A stretch of 34,530 nucleotides of DNA from Thermoleophilia bacterium (lineage in GTDB: Bacteria > Actinomycetota > Thermoleophilia > Gaiellales > Gaiellaceae). The position numbers and the translations under genes are program-made. The stretch lies in the NCBI GenBank assembly GCA_025935275.1, contig JAICVP010000001.1, forward strand, positions 1 through 34,530. The letters are read 5' to 3'. Of this stretch, positions 1 through 7,503 are shown piece after piece (position 1 is the first letter of the stretch; each line of letters begins with the position of its first letter). The notes beneath the pieces are model-generated. The model was not told where the DNA came from. It was given only the letters and a program-made list of their open reading frames with translations, and made no database searches.

Positions 1-1285
1 GCCGCAGCCGGTTCTGCATCCCGGGACGGGCGAGCCCGTGGGCCCGGACGACCTTGCGCCGCTCTTCCCGATGGAGCTCATCCTCCAGGAGGTCTCCGAC
101 GCGCCCGAGATCCCGATTCCGGAGCCCGTGCGGGAGATCTTGCGCCTGTGGCGCCCGACGCCGCTCATCCGCGCGCATCGACTGGAGCAGGCGCTCGGCA
201 CGAGGTCGCGGATCTTCTACAAGTACGAGGGCGTCTCGCCGGCGGGGAGCCACAAGCCCAACACAGCGGTCGCCCAGGCGTACTACTCCAAGCAGGAAGG
301 CCGGGAGCGGCTCGCCACGGAGACCGGCGCAGGCCAGTGGGGAAGCGCACTGGCGCTTGCCTGCCGCCTGCTCGGGCTCGAGTGCAAGGTCTACATGGTC
401 AAGGTCTCGTACCACCAGAAGCCTTACCGGCGCTCGATGATGGAAACGTGGGGCGCGAGCGTGATCGCAAGCCCGTCGGAGGAGACGCAGTCCGGGCGCT
501 CGATCCTCGAGGCCGACCCGGATTCGCCGGGAAGCCTCGGCATCGCCATCTCCGAGGCCGTCGAGGACGCCGCAGGACGGGACGACACGGCCTATGCGCT
601 CGGAAGCGTGCTCAACCACGTGCTCCTGCACCAGACGGTCATCGGCCAGGAGGCGCTCGCGCAGCTGGAGCTGGCGGGCGCATTCCCGGATGTGATCATC
701 GGTTGTGTGGGCGGTGGCTCGAACTTCGCCGGCCTTGCCTTCCCCTTCATCCGCGAGAAGATCGGCGGCAAGGAGATCGACGTGCTCGCCTGCGAGCCCG
801 CGGCCTGCCCGACGCTCACCCGCGGTCCATTCGCTTACGACTTCGGGGACACCGGGCAGCTGACTCCGCTCGTTCCCATGCACACGCTCGGCCACGACTT
901 CGTCCCGGCGGGGATCCACGCGGGCGGTCTCCGCTACCACGGAGTCGCGCCTCTGATCTCGCAGCTCGTCCTCGACGGCCTCGTGCGCGGAGAGGCCTAC
1001 GCGCAGAACGACGTCTTCGCGTCCGCCGTCACCTTCGCGGGCAGCGAAGGGATCATCCCGGCGCCCGAATCGGCCCATGCAATCCATGGCGCCCTGCTGA
1101 ATGCCATGGCGGCGGACGACGAGGGAGTGGAGCGGACGATCCTCTTCAACCTCTCGGGACACGGGCATTTCGACATGGCCGCGTACGACGACTACCTGGC
1201 CGGCCGGCTCGAGGACTTCGCGCTCCCGGAGGAAGAGATCCAGCGGGCGCTCGTGGCCATCGAGCCGCTGCCGAAGCCTGCTTAG
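1..1285 (+). CDS. trpB2: TrpB2-type tryptophan synthase beta chain, 5'-truncated by window edge
   Basis: PLP-dependent enzyme of the tryptophan synthase beta family, which condenses indole with L-serine. The frame is open from base 2, and the residues before the internal GTG at 38 read LHPGTGEPVGPDDLAPLF, which matches the extended N-terminus of TrpB2 proteins, so the true start lies outside the window. Visible motifs are SPAGSHKPNTA with the Schiff-base lysine, TGAGQWGSALA, and the phosphate-binding loop GCVGGGSNFAGL. About 427 residues are visible, nearly the whole protein. TrpB2 enzymes are longer than classical TrpB and usually are not paired with trpA; no trpA is seen here. The stop overlaps the stop of the convergent regulator by 3-4 bases. 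The family call is firm; whether it is the main tryptophan enzyme or an indole-salvage enzyme cannot be told from the sequence. Confidence 0.93.
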   Translation, partial: PQPVLHPGTGEPVGPDDLAPLFPMELILQEVSDAPEIPIPEPVREILRLWRPTPLIRAHRLEQALGTRSRIFYKYEGVSPAGSHKPNTAVAQAYYSKQEGRERLATETGAGQWGSALALACRLLGLECKVYMVKVSYHQKPYRRSMMETWGASVIASPSEETQSGRSILEADPDSPGSLGIAISEAVEDAAGRDDTAYALGSVLNHVLLHQTVIGQEALAQLELAGAFPDVIIGCVGGGSNFAGLAFPFIREKIGGKEIDVLACEPAACPTLTRGPFAYDFGDTGQLTPLVPMHTLGHDFVPAGIHAGGLRYHGVAPLISQLVLDGLVRGEAYAQNDVFASAVTFAGSEGIIPAPESAHAIHGALLNAMAADDEGVERTILFNLSGHGHFDMAAYDDYLAGRLEDFALPEEEIQRALVAIEPLPKPA

Positions 1286-1590
1286 CGCTCTTCCAGCTTC
1301 AAGAGGTCGAGCAGCTCGCCGATCGCGTGATCGTGCTGGGCTCGGTGGCGCATGCGCAGCTCGCGGTTGATCACGTACCGATTCCGGCGCCCGACGCGCT
1401 GCCGCTCGACGAAGCCGCTTTCGACCAGGTCACGCACGATTCGCTGGGCGGCTCGCTCGGTGATCCCGATCGACTCGGCCATGGTCTTCATTCGTGCATC
1501 GGGGTCGCGGGCGATGCAAAGCAGCACCTGCGTGTGGTTGGTGACGAATCGCCAGGGCTTGTCGGACTGGGCTGTTGACACAAGCGACAT
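1282..1590 (-). CDS. Winged-helix (MarR/ArsR-like) transcriptional regulator
   Basis: A 102-residue protein made almost entirely of one winged helix-turn-helix domain. Residues about 18-70 contain the pattern TQVLLCIARDP, then MAESIGITERAAQRIVRDL as helix-turn-helix, then VERQRVGRRNRYVI as the wing. The C-terminus (HAIGELLDLLKLEER) is a short helix that could dimerise. No ligand or metal-binding domain is present. The ATG at 1590-1588 lies inside an inverted repeat (1585-1598) that also sits in the promoter spacer of the divergent small gene, which suggests autorepression and control of that neighbour. I see no Shine-Dalgarno, so the mRNA may be leaderless, or translation may start at the in-frame GTG/TTG codons just downstream. 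Target genes are inferred from position only. Confidence 0.8.
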   Translation of the reverse strand: MSLVSTAQSDKPWRFVTNHTQVLLCIARDPDARMKTMAESIGITERAAQRIVRDLVESGFVERQRVGRRNRYVINRELRMRHRAQHDHAIGELLDLLKLEER

Positions 1591-1604
1591 ATGTGTCGTA
1601 TCTT
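1575..1604 (+). promoter_or_regulatory. Promoter with embedded inverted-repeat operator
   Basis: TTGACA at 1575-1580 and TATCTT at 1599-1604 are 18 nt apart, a good sigma-70-type promoter reading toward the small gene at 1641. Within the spacer lies CGACA-TATG-TGTCG (1585-1598); a wider pair GACACA (1577-1582) / TGTGTC (1592-1597) overlaps it. The repeat also covers the start codon of the divergent winged-helix regulator, so one bound dimer could block both genes. Binding by that regulator is inferred. Confidence 0.55.
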
Positions 1605-1640
1605 TTTTGTCGTCAGTTGCGTTCGCATAGTAGCAAACGT

Positions 1641-1898
1641 ATGACGACCCCCCACGAAAGCCACGGAGCCTCGGGTAACGGGCGCGGCGACGGCCAGCCG
1701 GTGCGAAGCGAGTTGCTTCGCGAGGTCAACGACCGCATCCGGGAAGTGGGCAGGGAAGGTGACTTCCCGAGCCTCGAGTTCGTGTGCGAATGTGGGAACG
1801 GCGGGTGTGTCGAGGTCGTGGAGCTGACCACGGCGGACTACGACAGCATCCGCGAGCAGACGGCTCTGGTGCTCGCCGCGGGACACGTGACGGTCTAG
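1641..1898 (+). CDS. Small CxC...C protein, function unknown
   Basis: An 85-residue protein starting at the ATG at 1641, about 30 nt after the predicted transcription start; the upstream in-frame ATG at 1575 falls on the -35 element and is unlikely to be used. The N-terminal half is polar, followed by a short helix (SELLREVNDRIREV). The C-terminal half holds the compact motif FVCECGNGGCVEVVELT and then ADYDSIR and a final AAGHVTV strand. Three closely spaced Cys (CxC plus C four residues later) and a late His could bind zinc. A diverged relative with the same order of motifs lies at 15745. I know similar short proteins from Thermoleophilia only as hypotheticals. Its stop overlaps the stop of hutF by 4 nt. 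Confidence 0.7.
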   Translation: MTTPHESHGASGNGRGDGQPVRSELLREVNDRIREVGREGDFPSLEFVCECGNGGCVEVVELTTADYDSIREQTALVLAAGHVTV

Positions 1899-2905
1899 GC
1901 GGCGAAGACGTCCGCGCCGCAGCCGAAGACGAGCGCGGCCTCGACCTCTTCCTCCGCCACCCCGGCCAGGGAGGGATGGCCGAGGTCGGCCTCGACCCCG
2001 GGCCACTCGTCGAGCCCGAGCGCCTTCGCTCCCTCGGCGGAGCCGATCTCCAGCAGGTCCTGCACCGAGACGACATTGCGCCGTAGCTCCTGGCGCCGCG
2101 CGATTCCCTCGAGCTCGCGCAGCTCCTCGAGCGGGTCGAGCCTGACGTTGGAGTCAGACCCGATGCAGAGTCGAATTCCGTGCTCGCGCACGCGTGCGAC
2201 GGGGAGGAAGCCGTCGCCGAGATTGGCCTCGGTGAGCGGGCAGACGCAGATGCCGGCTCCCGACTCGGCGAGGAGCGCGAGCTCGTTCTCGTCTGCGTGT
2301 GTTCCGTGGACGATCGTCGTCCGGGGGCCGAGGCAGCCGGTCTGGGCCAGGAGCTCGATCGGCCTGACGCCGTGCTCTGCGAGGCATTCCTCGATCTCCT
2401 TCGGCTGCTCGTCCGCGTGGATATGGAGGACGAGGCCTTCGCGCTCGGCGTGGGCGCCGATCTCCTGCAGCCAGTCGGCCGGGCAGGCGCGGACGGAGTG
2501 GGGGGCGACGCCTACGCGCGCACCTGACTCGCGTAGCTCCTCGACCTGCTCGAGGTAGGCGCCCACGGAGGGCTGGCGGAACCGCTCGAGGCCCCCGCGT
2601 GCGTAGGCGGAGAGGAGAAGGACGAGCTCGATACCGGCCGCTGCGGCCGCCTCGACGGCCGCCTTGGCCTCCGGCAGGCCGACATAGTGAAACTCCCCGA
2701 CGGCGGTGTAGCCAGCCGCGAGCATCTCCCTGTACGTCTCCTCGTACGAGGTGCGGACGCCGTCCGGTGTCAGGCCCTGGGCGAGCTCGAGCATCGCATC
2801 GCGCCAGGCCCAGAAGTCGTCTCCCTGGGCGCGGCCCCGCATGGCGCGCTGGAACGCGTGGCTATGGGCGGTGACGAATCCGGGCAGGGAATGCCGGTCG
2901 GACAT
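1895..2905 (-). CDS. hutF: Formimidoylglutamate deiminase
   Basis: Amidohydrolase-superfamily enzyme that converts N-formimidoyl-L-glutamate to N-formyl-L-glutamate and ammonia in histidine degradation. Motifs in order: PGFVTAHSHAFQRAMRG (HxH metal ligands), GEFHYV, HIHADEQPKEIEE, VHGTHADENE, CPLTEANLGDG, and GSDSNVRLDPLEELR with the metal Asp. The start was taken at the ATG at 2905 rather than 2941, because the longer form would overlap the start of the divergent phosphatidyltransferase gene. The protein (336 aa) is shorter than classical HutF (about 450 aa): it begins directly at the HxH strand and lacks most of the N-terminal beta-sandwich segment; the C-terminus is also short. No other hut genes are visible. 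A related deaminase activity cannot be excluded. Confidence 0.85.
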   Translation of the reverse strand: MSDRHSLPGFVTAHSHAFQRAMRGRAQGDDFWAWRDAMLELAQGLTPDGVRTSYEETYREMLAAGYTAVGEFHYVGLPEAKAAVEAAAAAGIELVLLLSAYARGGLERFRQPSVGAYLEQVEELRESGARVGVAPHSVRACPADWLQEIGAHAEREGLVLHIHADEQPKEIEECLAEHGVRPIELLAQTGCLGPRTTIVHGTHADENELALLAESGAGICVCPLTEANLGDGFLPVARVREHGIRLCIGSDSNVRLDPLEELRELEGIARRQELRRNVVSVQDLLEIGSAEGAKALGLDEWPGVEADLGHPSLAGVAEEEVEAALVFGCGADVFAA

Positions 2906-2931
2906 CCGCGCGAGGCTACCATTGCCCCACC

Positions 2932-3483
2932 ATGGCGACACGAGCCGTGCCCGCGCCCCTCGCGCAGCTGCCCAACGCGCTCACCATCCTCCGCCTGGTG
3001 CTTATCCCGGTGTTCGTGGTTCTCGTGGTGGACGCAGGCGGGGATGCGAGCTGGCCCGCCGGAATCGTCTTCGGCGTGGCGGGGATCACGGATCAGGTCG
3101 ACGGCTGGCTGGCGCGCCGCTGGGAGGTCGAGTCGGAGTTCGGTAAGTTCGCCGACCCGCTGGCCGACCGGCTGATGATCGACATCGCCGTCATCCTGCT
3201 CTTCGCGTACGACCGGCTCCCCTGGCCGGCGCTCGTCCTCATCGTCATCCGCGACGGGCTCCTCGTGCTCGGGACGCCGTTCGCGCTCCGGCGCGGGTAC
3301 GACTTCTCCGTCAGCTTCCTCGGCAAGGCGGCGACCTGGGTGCTGTACGCGTCGATCGCGTTCATCCTCGTCACGGACGCGGGCACCGACTGGCCCCTCG
3401 CGCTCTTCTGGAGCGGGGTTGCATTGGCTTCCCTGGCGGGAATCCTCTACGGCGTGGCGGTCTGGAAGGCGGTGAGGCAGTGA
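2932..3483 (+). CDS. CDP-alcohol phosphatidyltransferase (PgsA / cardiolipin synthase-like)
   Basis: Integral membrane enzyme of 183 residues that transfers a phosphatidyl group from CDP-diacylglycerol to an alcohol. The family signature D-G-x2-A-R-x8-G-x3-D-x3-D is complete: DGWLAR, then G of EFGKFAD, then DPLAD (residues about 62-84). Several hydrophobic segments follow, as expected for the six-helix fold. It starts 27 bases from the divergent hutF start and overlaps the next gene by four bases (GTGA). In Streptomyces a similar gene beside a homologous nucleotidyltransferase was shown to be a eukaryote-type cardiolipin synthase, while mycobacteria have pgsA2 before the same FHA/MerR pair. 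Substrate (glycerol-3-phosphate or phosphatidylglycerol) cannot be decided from sequence alone. Confidence 0.87.
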   Translation: MATRAVPAPLAQLPNALTILRLVLIPVFVVLVVDAGGDASWPAGIVFGVAGITDQVDGWLARRWEVESEFGKFADPLADRLMIDIAVILLFAYDRLPWPALVLIVIRDGLLVLGTPFALRRGYDFSVSFLGKAATWVLYASIAFILVTDAGTDWPLALFWSGVALASLAGILYGVAVWKAVRQ

Positions 3484-5996
3484 AGGCGGTCGTGATGGCG
3501 GGCGGCGAGGGCACGCGCCTGCGCCCGCTCACCTCGAACCAGCCCAAGCCGATGGTTCCCATCGTCGGCAAGCCGTGCATGGAGCACATCGTCGAGCTCC
3601 TCAAGCACCACGGCTTCGACGACATCGTCGTCACCCTCGCATTCATGCCGCAGGCGATTCGCGGCTACTTCGGCGCGGGGGAGAGCCACGGCGTTTCGAT
3701 CCGGTACTCCGTGGAGGAGTCTCCGATGGGCACCGCGGGCTCGGTGAAGCTCGCCGAGGACGCACTCGACGAGCCCTTCCTCGTCATCTCGGGTGACGCG
3801 CTCTGCGACATCGACCTCGGTGCGCTCGTGCGGTTTCACCAGGAAAAGGAAGCCATGGTGACCATCGGCCTGAAGAGCGTCGACAATCCGCTCGAGTTCG
3901 GGATCGTCGTGACCGACGATGACGGGCGCATCGAGCGGTTCCTGGAGAAGCCCTCCTGGGGCCAGGTCTTCACGGACACGATCAACACGGGCATCTACGT
4001 GCTCGACCCGGAGGTGCTCCGTCACGTGCCCGAGGGCGAGCCGTATGACTTCTCGAAGGAGCTCTTCCCGCTCCTCCTCGAGATGGGCCGCCCCCTCTAC
4101 GGCTACGTCGCGGACGGCTACTGGCAGGACATCGGGAACCTCGACCAGTTCCGCCAGGCGAACTTCGACGCTCTCGACGAGCGGGTGGCGCTGAACGTCG
4201 CCGGCATCAAGCTGCGCGGCAACGTCTGGGTCGGCGAGGGGGTCGAGCTGGCCGACCTCGAATCCGTCGAAGGCCCCGCGTTCATCGGCAACTACTGCCG
4301 CATCGCGCCGCAGGCGTCCGTCGGCCCGTACTCCGTGCTCTCGCCGAGCGTGACGCTGCGTGAGCATGCGCGCACGACGCGGTCGGTCGTGGACTCGTCC
4401 ACGTACATCGGCCGGAGCGCGCTCGTGGAGGGTGCGATCGCAGGCAAGTCCTGCGACATCAGGCCGCACGCCCGGCTGCACGAGGGGGTGGCGGTGGGGG
4501 ACAGCTGCACGATCGGCGAGCAGAGCGTCGTCATGCCTGGAATCCGCATCTATCCGTTCAAAGAGGTCGAAGCGGGCGCGCTCGTCGACCGGAACCTGAT
4601 CTGGGAGTCGCGCCTGGCCTCGAGGCTCTTCGGCCGCGACGCGGTCGCCGGCCTCGTGAACGTCGACCTGACGCCCGAGACCGCGCTGCGGGTCGGGATC
4701 GCGCTCGGCACGGCCCTGAAGCGCGGCGTCCGCGTGGTGACGAGCCGAGACGGCTCTCCCGCGAGCCGGCTCCTCAAGCGAGCGGTCGTCTCCGGCATCA
4801 CCTCCACGGGCGTCCAGGTCGCCGACCTCCACGTCATGCCGGCCGCCGTCAACCGCCACTTCCTGAAGAGCGAGGGCCTCGGCGCGGGCGTCCACGTTCG
4901 TCCGAGCACAGTCGATCCCGAGATCATGCAGATCCAATTCTTCGAGCCGCCGGGCATCCAGGCGACGCCCGAGTTCCTCAAGGAGATCGAGAAGCACTTC
5001 CAGCGCCAGGAGTTCCGGCGCGCCGCGTACGACGAGGTGGGCCAGATCTACACGCCGACACGGGCCGCCGAGACCTACGCGGACGACCTCCTGGGGACGC
5101 TCGACGTCGAGGCCATCAGGGCGCGCACCTTCAGGATCGTGGTCGACTATGCCCACTCGGCGGCCTCGATCGTGCTTCCGGTCGTGCTCGGCCCGCTCGG
5201 TGTCGAGATGATCGCCGCGCATCCGTACGGCGGGGAGCAGACCGCGGACTCGGCGGACGGGGTGCGAGAGGCGCTCGGCCATGCAAAGCGCCTCGTTGCG
5301 GCGGTCGGAGCCGACTTCGGCGTCGTGTTCGACCGCTCCGGCGAACGGATCTACCTCGTCGACGAGCAGGCGCATGAAGTCCCGGTCGAGCAGGAGCTGC
5401 TCCTTTTCCTCAGCCTCCTCGCCTCCGACGGCAAGAGCGGGACACTCGCGCTTCCGATCACGGTCACGAGCCTCGCGGAGCCGCTCGTCAAAGGCTCGAA
5501 GCTCGAGGTCACGCGAACGGCCGCCTCCCTCTCGGCGCTCACGCGCGCGTCCGCCGGTGACGGCGTCGTCTTCGCGGGGTCCATCGGCGGCGGCTTCGTC
5601 TTCCCCGAGTTCTTGCCCGCTTACGACGGCGTCGCCAGCCTCTGCAACCTGCTGCAGCTGCTCGCGCCCGTCGACCGTCCACTCTCGGAGCTTGTTTCCG
5701 GCCTGCCGCAGTCCACCGTCATCCATCGCCAGGTGCGCTGCCCGTGGGCCCGCAAGGGCGCTGTCATGCGCATCCTCACGGAACGCGTGAAGGGGAAGAA
5801 GGTGGACACCCTCGACGGGATCAAGGTCTACGAGGACGGCGGGTGGGCACAGGTGCTTCCCGACCCCGACGAGCCGCTCGTCCACGTGTACGCCGAAGGG
5901 AAGACACCGGAGGACGCGGCGACCCTCGAAGAGCGCTTCCTCAAGCTCGTCGAGGACATCGTCGCGGGCACCGATGAAGAGGACGGGGTGGCATAA
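3480..5996 (+). CDS. Sugar nucleotidyltransferase / left-handed beta-helix / degenerate phosphomutase fusion
   Basis: Three-part protein of 838 residues. Residues 1-235 form an intact nucleotidyltransferase (MAGGEGTRLRPLT, GTAGSV, ISGDAL, FLEKP, NTGIYV, YWQDIG), of the mannose-1-phosphate guanylyltransferase type. Residues about 245-375 are hexapeptide-like left-handed beta-helix. Residues 385-830 fold as a phosphohexomutase, but its catalytic signatures are eroded: the serine loop TASHNP is replaced by RPSTVDP (residues 474-480, Ser476 kept), the metal loop DGDADR by DRSGER (618-623), and the sugar loop by SIGG (701-704). The mutase half is therefore probably not a normal catalyst; I recall similar loss in Streptomyces homologues, so it is likely ancestral. 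The GTG start overlaps the preceding stop. It probably supplies GDP-mannose or another NDP-sugar; the substrate is not proven. Confidence 0.88.
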   Translation: MKAVVMAGGEGTRLRPLTSNQPKPMVPIVGKPCMEHIVELLKHHGFDDIVVTLAFMPQAIRGYFGAGESHGVSIRYSVEESPMGTAGSVKLAEDALDEPFLVISGDALCDIDLGALVRFHQEKEAMVTIGLKSVDNPLEFGIVVTDDDGRIERFLEKPSWGQVFTDTINTGIYVLDPEVLRHVPEGEPYDFSKELFPLLLEMGRPLYGYVADGYWQDIGNLDQFRQANFDALDERVALNVAGIKLRGNVWVGEGVELADLESVEGPAFIGNYCRIAPQASVGPYSVLSPSVTLREHARTTRSVVDSSTYIGRSALVEGAIAGKSCDIRPHARLHEGVAVGDSCTIGEQSVVMPGIRIYPFKEVEAGALVDRNLIWESRLASRLFGRDAVAGLVNVDLTPETALRVGIALGTALKRGVRVVTSRDGSPASRLLKRAVVSGITSTGVQVADLHVMPAAVNRHFLKSEGLGAGVHVRPSTVDPEIMQIQFFEPPGIQATPEFLKEIEKHFQRQEFRRAAYDEVGQIYTPTRAAETYADDLLGTLDVEAIRARTFRIVVDYAHSAASIVLPVVLGPLGVEMIAAHPYGGEQTADSADGVREALGHAKRLVAAVGADFGVVFDRSGERIYLVDEQAHEVPVEQELLLFLSLLASDGKSGTLALPITVTSLAEPLVKGSKLEVTRTAASLSALTRASAGDGVVFAGSIGGGFVFPEFLPAYDGVASLCNLLQLLAPVDRPLSELVSGLPQSTVIHRQVRCPWARKGAVMRILTERVKGKKVDTLDGIKVYEDGGWAQVLPDPDEPLVHVYAEGKTPEDAATLEERFLKLVEDIVAGTDEEDGVA

Positions 5997-6010
5997 CCCT
6001 CAAGTCCAGG

Positions 6011-6039
6011 TTGAAGGATTGGCGAGCGCTTGCCATACT
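6011..6039 (+). promoter_or_regulatory. Putative promoter of the rsiG-FHA-merR-apt run
   Basis: TTGAAG (6011-6016) and CATACT (6034-6039) are separated by 17 nt in the only sizeable gap (81 nt) of the plus-strand gene run. A GGAG Shine-Dalgarno (6067-6070) follows, seven bases before the GTG at 6078. The -10 matches the consensus at four of six positions, so this is a moderate prediction. Confidence 0.4.
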
Positions 6040-6077
6040 TCAGGAGCCCCTCGTTCCTCTCCGATCGGAGTTAACAC

Positions 6078-6329
6078 GTGGAAGCCCTTCCCGACCTCGA
6101 TTCTCTGTCCGACCAGGAGTTGCGCGACCTCATCCGCGACCTCATGGACGAGGAGCGCGAGGTTTCGTACCGGCGCCGCATCCTGCATGGCAAGATCGAC
6201 ATCCTGCGCGCGGAGCTGCAGGCGCGCCTGAAGAAGGACGTGGGGGAGGGCAAGAGCCCGCTCCACGACATCGACGTCGACAAGCTGGCGGAGATCCTCG
6301 CCACCAAGGCGTCCCCGCCGGCCGAATAG
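6078..6329 (+). CDS. rsiG: RsiG-like c-di-GMP-responsive anti-sigma factor
   Basis: An 83-residue helical protein beginning with GTG after a good GGAG ribosome-binding site. The N-terminal helix (residues 9-50) carries the c-di-GMP-binding signature described for RsiG, E-x3-S-x2-R-x3-Q-x3-D: here Glu26, Ser30, Arg33, His37 (in place of Gln) and Asp41, within EEREVSYRRRILHGKID. A second predicted helix follows (DIDVDKLAEILA). RsiG of Streptomyces has two copies of the signature and holds the sigma factor WhiG when bound to c-di-GMP; Rubrobacter RsiG has one copy and works as a homodimer. The single copy here fits the latter. No WhiG/FliA-type sigma is encoded in the window, so the partner is unknown. 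The FHA gene starts 7 nt downstream. Confidence 0.75.
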   Translation: MEALPDLDSLSDQELRDLIRDLMDEEREVSYRRRILHGKIDILRAELQARLKKDVGEGKSPLHDIDVDKLAEILATKASPPAE

Positions 6330-6336
6330 GCTCGCC

Positions 6337-6804
6337 GTGAGCCACGTCCACTGTCCGGAGTGCGGCTTCCAGAATCCCGAAGCCTCCAATTACTGCTCCA
6401 AGTGCGGAGCGCTGCTCCCGCGTGACGAGCCCGGCGCGCACACGACCATGACCTTCACCCCGGAGGAGGTGGCCGAGGACGACTCGCTCTCGCTCGCCGA
6501 TCTCCGCATCGAAGGCCCTGCGCTCGTGGTCCGCTCCGGCGGCGGCCGGTCCGGCGAGACATACGCCGTCGAGTCGGAGCGCCTGGGCATCGGCCGCGGG
6601 CCCGAGAACGAGGTCTTTCTCGACGACGTCACGGTCTCCCGCAGGCACGCGGTGCTCGTCCACCGCGACGACGGCTATTACATCGACGACGAGGAGAGCC
6701 TGAACGGCACGTACGTCAATCGCCGCAGGGTCGAGAGCGCCAAGCTCGAAGACGGAGACGAGGTGCAGATCGGGAAGTACCGCCTCACGTTCCTGGAGTC
6801 CTAG
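6337..6804 (+). CDS. Zinc-ribbon plus FHA-domain protein (GarA-like)
   Basis: A 155-residue protein with three parts. Residues 1-30 are a zinc ribbon (CPECGFQ and YCSKCGALL). Residues about 33-58 are an acidic, flexible segment with a threonine cluster HTTMTF. Residues 60-154 are a forkhead-associated domain with the phosphothreonine-binding signatures IGRGPENEV, VSRRHAVL and LNGTYVN. FHA domains bind phosphothreonine peptides. In the mycobacterial protein GarA a threonine pair just before the FHA domain is phosphorylated by PknB/PknG and then bound by its own FHA domain, switching off control of 2-oxoglutarate metabolism. Gene order (FHA then MerR) matches garA and its neighbour. The zinc ribbon is absent from GarA itself. 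Starts with GTG, 7 nt after the RsiG-like gene. Confidence 0.87.
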   Translation: MSHVHCPECGFQNPEASNYCSKCGALLPRDEPGAHTTMTFTPEEVAEDDSLSLADLRIEGPALVVRSGGGRSGETYAVESERLGIGRGPENEVFLDDVTVSRRHAVLVHRDDGYYIDDEESLNGTYVNRRRVESAKLEDGDEVQIGKYRLTFLES

Positions 6805-6806
6805 CC

Positions 6807-7502
6807 ATGGCCACCGTCGTCTCCCGAGTCGAGTCCGACGGGCCGCGCGAGCGGCCCCTAACCATCGGCGCGGTCTGCCGGCGGCTCCAGGACGAGTTCC
6901 CTGACATCTCGATCTCGAAGATCCGCTACCTCGAGGATCAGGGCCTGCTCACGCCGAGGCGGACGCAGGGCGGTTACAGGCTCTTCACCGAGGACGACGT
7001 CGACCGGCTCGAGACCATCCTCCGGCTGCAGCGCGACGAGTTCCTCCCCCTGCGCGTCATTCGCCAGGAGCTCGCGGCGCCGAGACGCAAGCCGCGCCAG
7101 CGGATGGGACTCGGCGAGCCCGAGCAGGAGCTCGACTTCGACACGCTGTGCGAGCGGACCGGGGCGACGCCCGCCTTCGTGCGCGACCTCGAGGATTACG
7201 GGCTGCTCGCCCCCGCCGGGGACGGCAGCGAGCGCCGGTATCCCGAACGGGACGTGGACGTCGTGACCGCGTGCCTGCAGCTCGCGCGTTACGGCGTCGA
7301 GCCCCGCAACCTGCGGCCGTTCAAGACGGGCGCGGAGCAGGAAGCCGCCAAGCTGGAGCAGATCGTCGCGCCGAAGCTCCGCTCCCACAACCCGGACCGG
7401 CACCGAGCAGGGCTCGAAGACCTGCAGACGCTCGCGGCGCTCTCCCAGGAGCTCTCACAGCTCCTCTTCTGGCGGGCCGTCCGCTCGCTGGCGCGGCCGT
7501 AA
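6807..7502 (+). CDS. ftsR: MerR-family regulator, FtsR-like
   Basis: A 231-residue MerR-family DNA-binding protein. Residues 16-85 are the winged-helix domain (LTIGAVCRRLQDEF, SKIRYLEDQGLLTPRRT, GGYRLFTEDDVDRL). Residues about 110-165 look like a second, MerR-like helical module (FVRDLEDYGLLAPAGDG, RRYPERDVDVV), followed by a helical C-terminus. It starts 2 nt after the FHA gene. The same adjacency is found for mycobacterial Rv1828 beside garA and for FtsR of Corynebacterium, which activates ftsZ. The FtsR assignment rests on gene order and the two-part architecture; the regulon here is not visible. Confidence 0.82.
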   Translation: MATVVSRVESDGPRERPLTIGAVCRRLQDEFPDISISKIRYLEDQGLLTPRRTQGGYRLFTEDDVDRLETILRLQRDEFLPLRVIRQELAAPRRKPRQRMGLGEPEQELDFDTLCERTGATPAFVRDLEDYGLLAPAGDGSERRYPERDVDVVTACLQLARYGVEPRNLRPFKTGAEQEAAKLEQIVAPKLRSHNPDRHRAGLEDLQTLAALSQELSQLLFWRAVRSLARP

Positions 7503-7503
7503 C

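Noticed and set aside
3447..5885. An 812-codon open frame on the minus strand opposite the nucleotidyltransferase fusion.
   Set aside because: It is the antisense shadow of a GC-rich gene: the plus strand has clear domain motifs, while the minus frame is only Asp/Arg/Glu/Val-rich.
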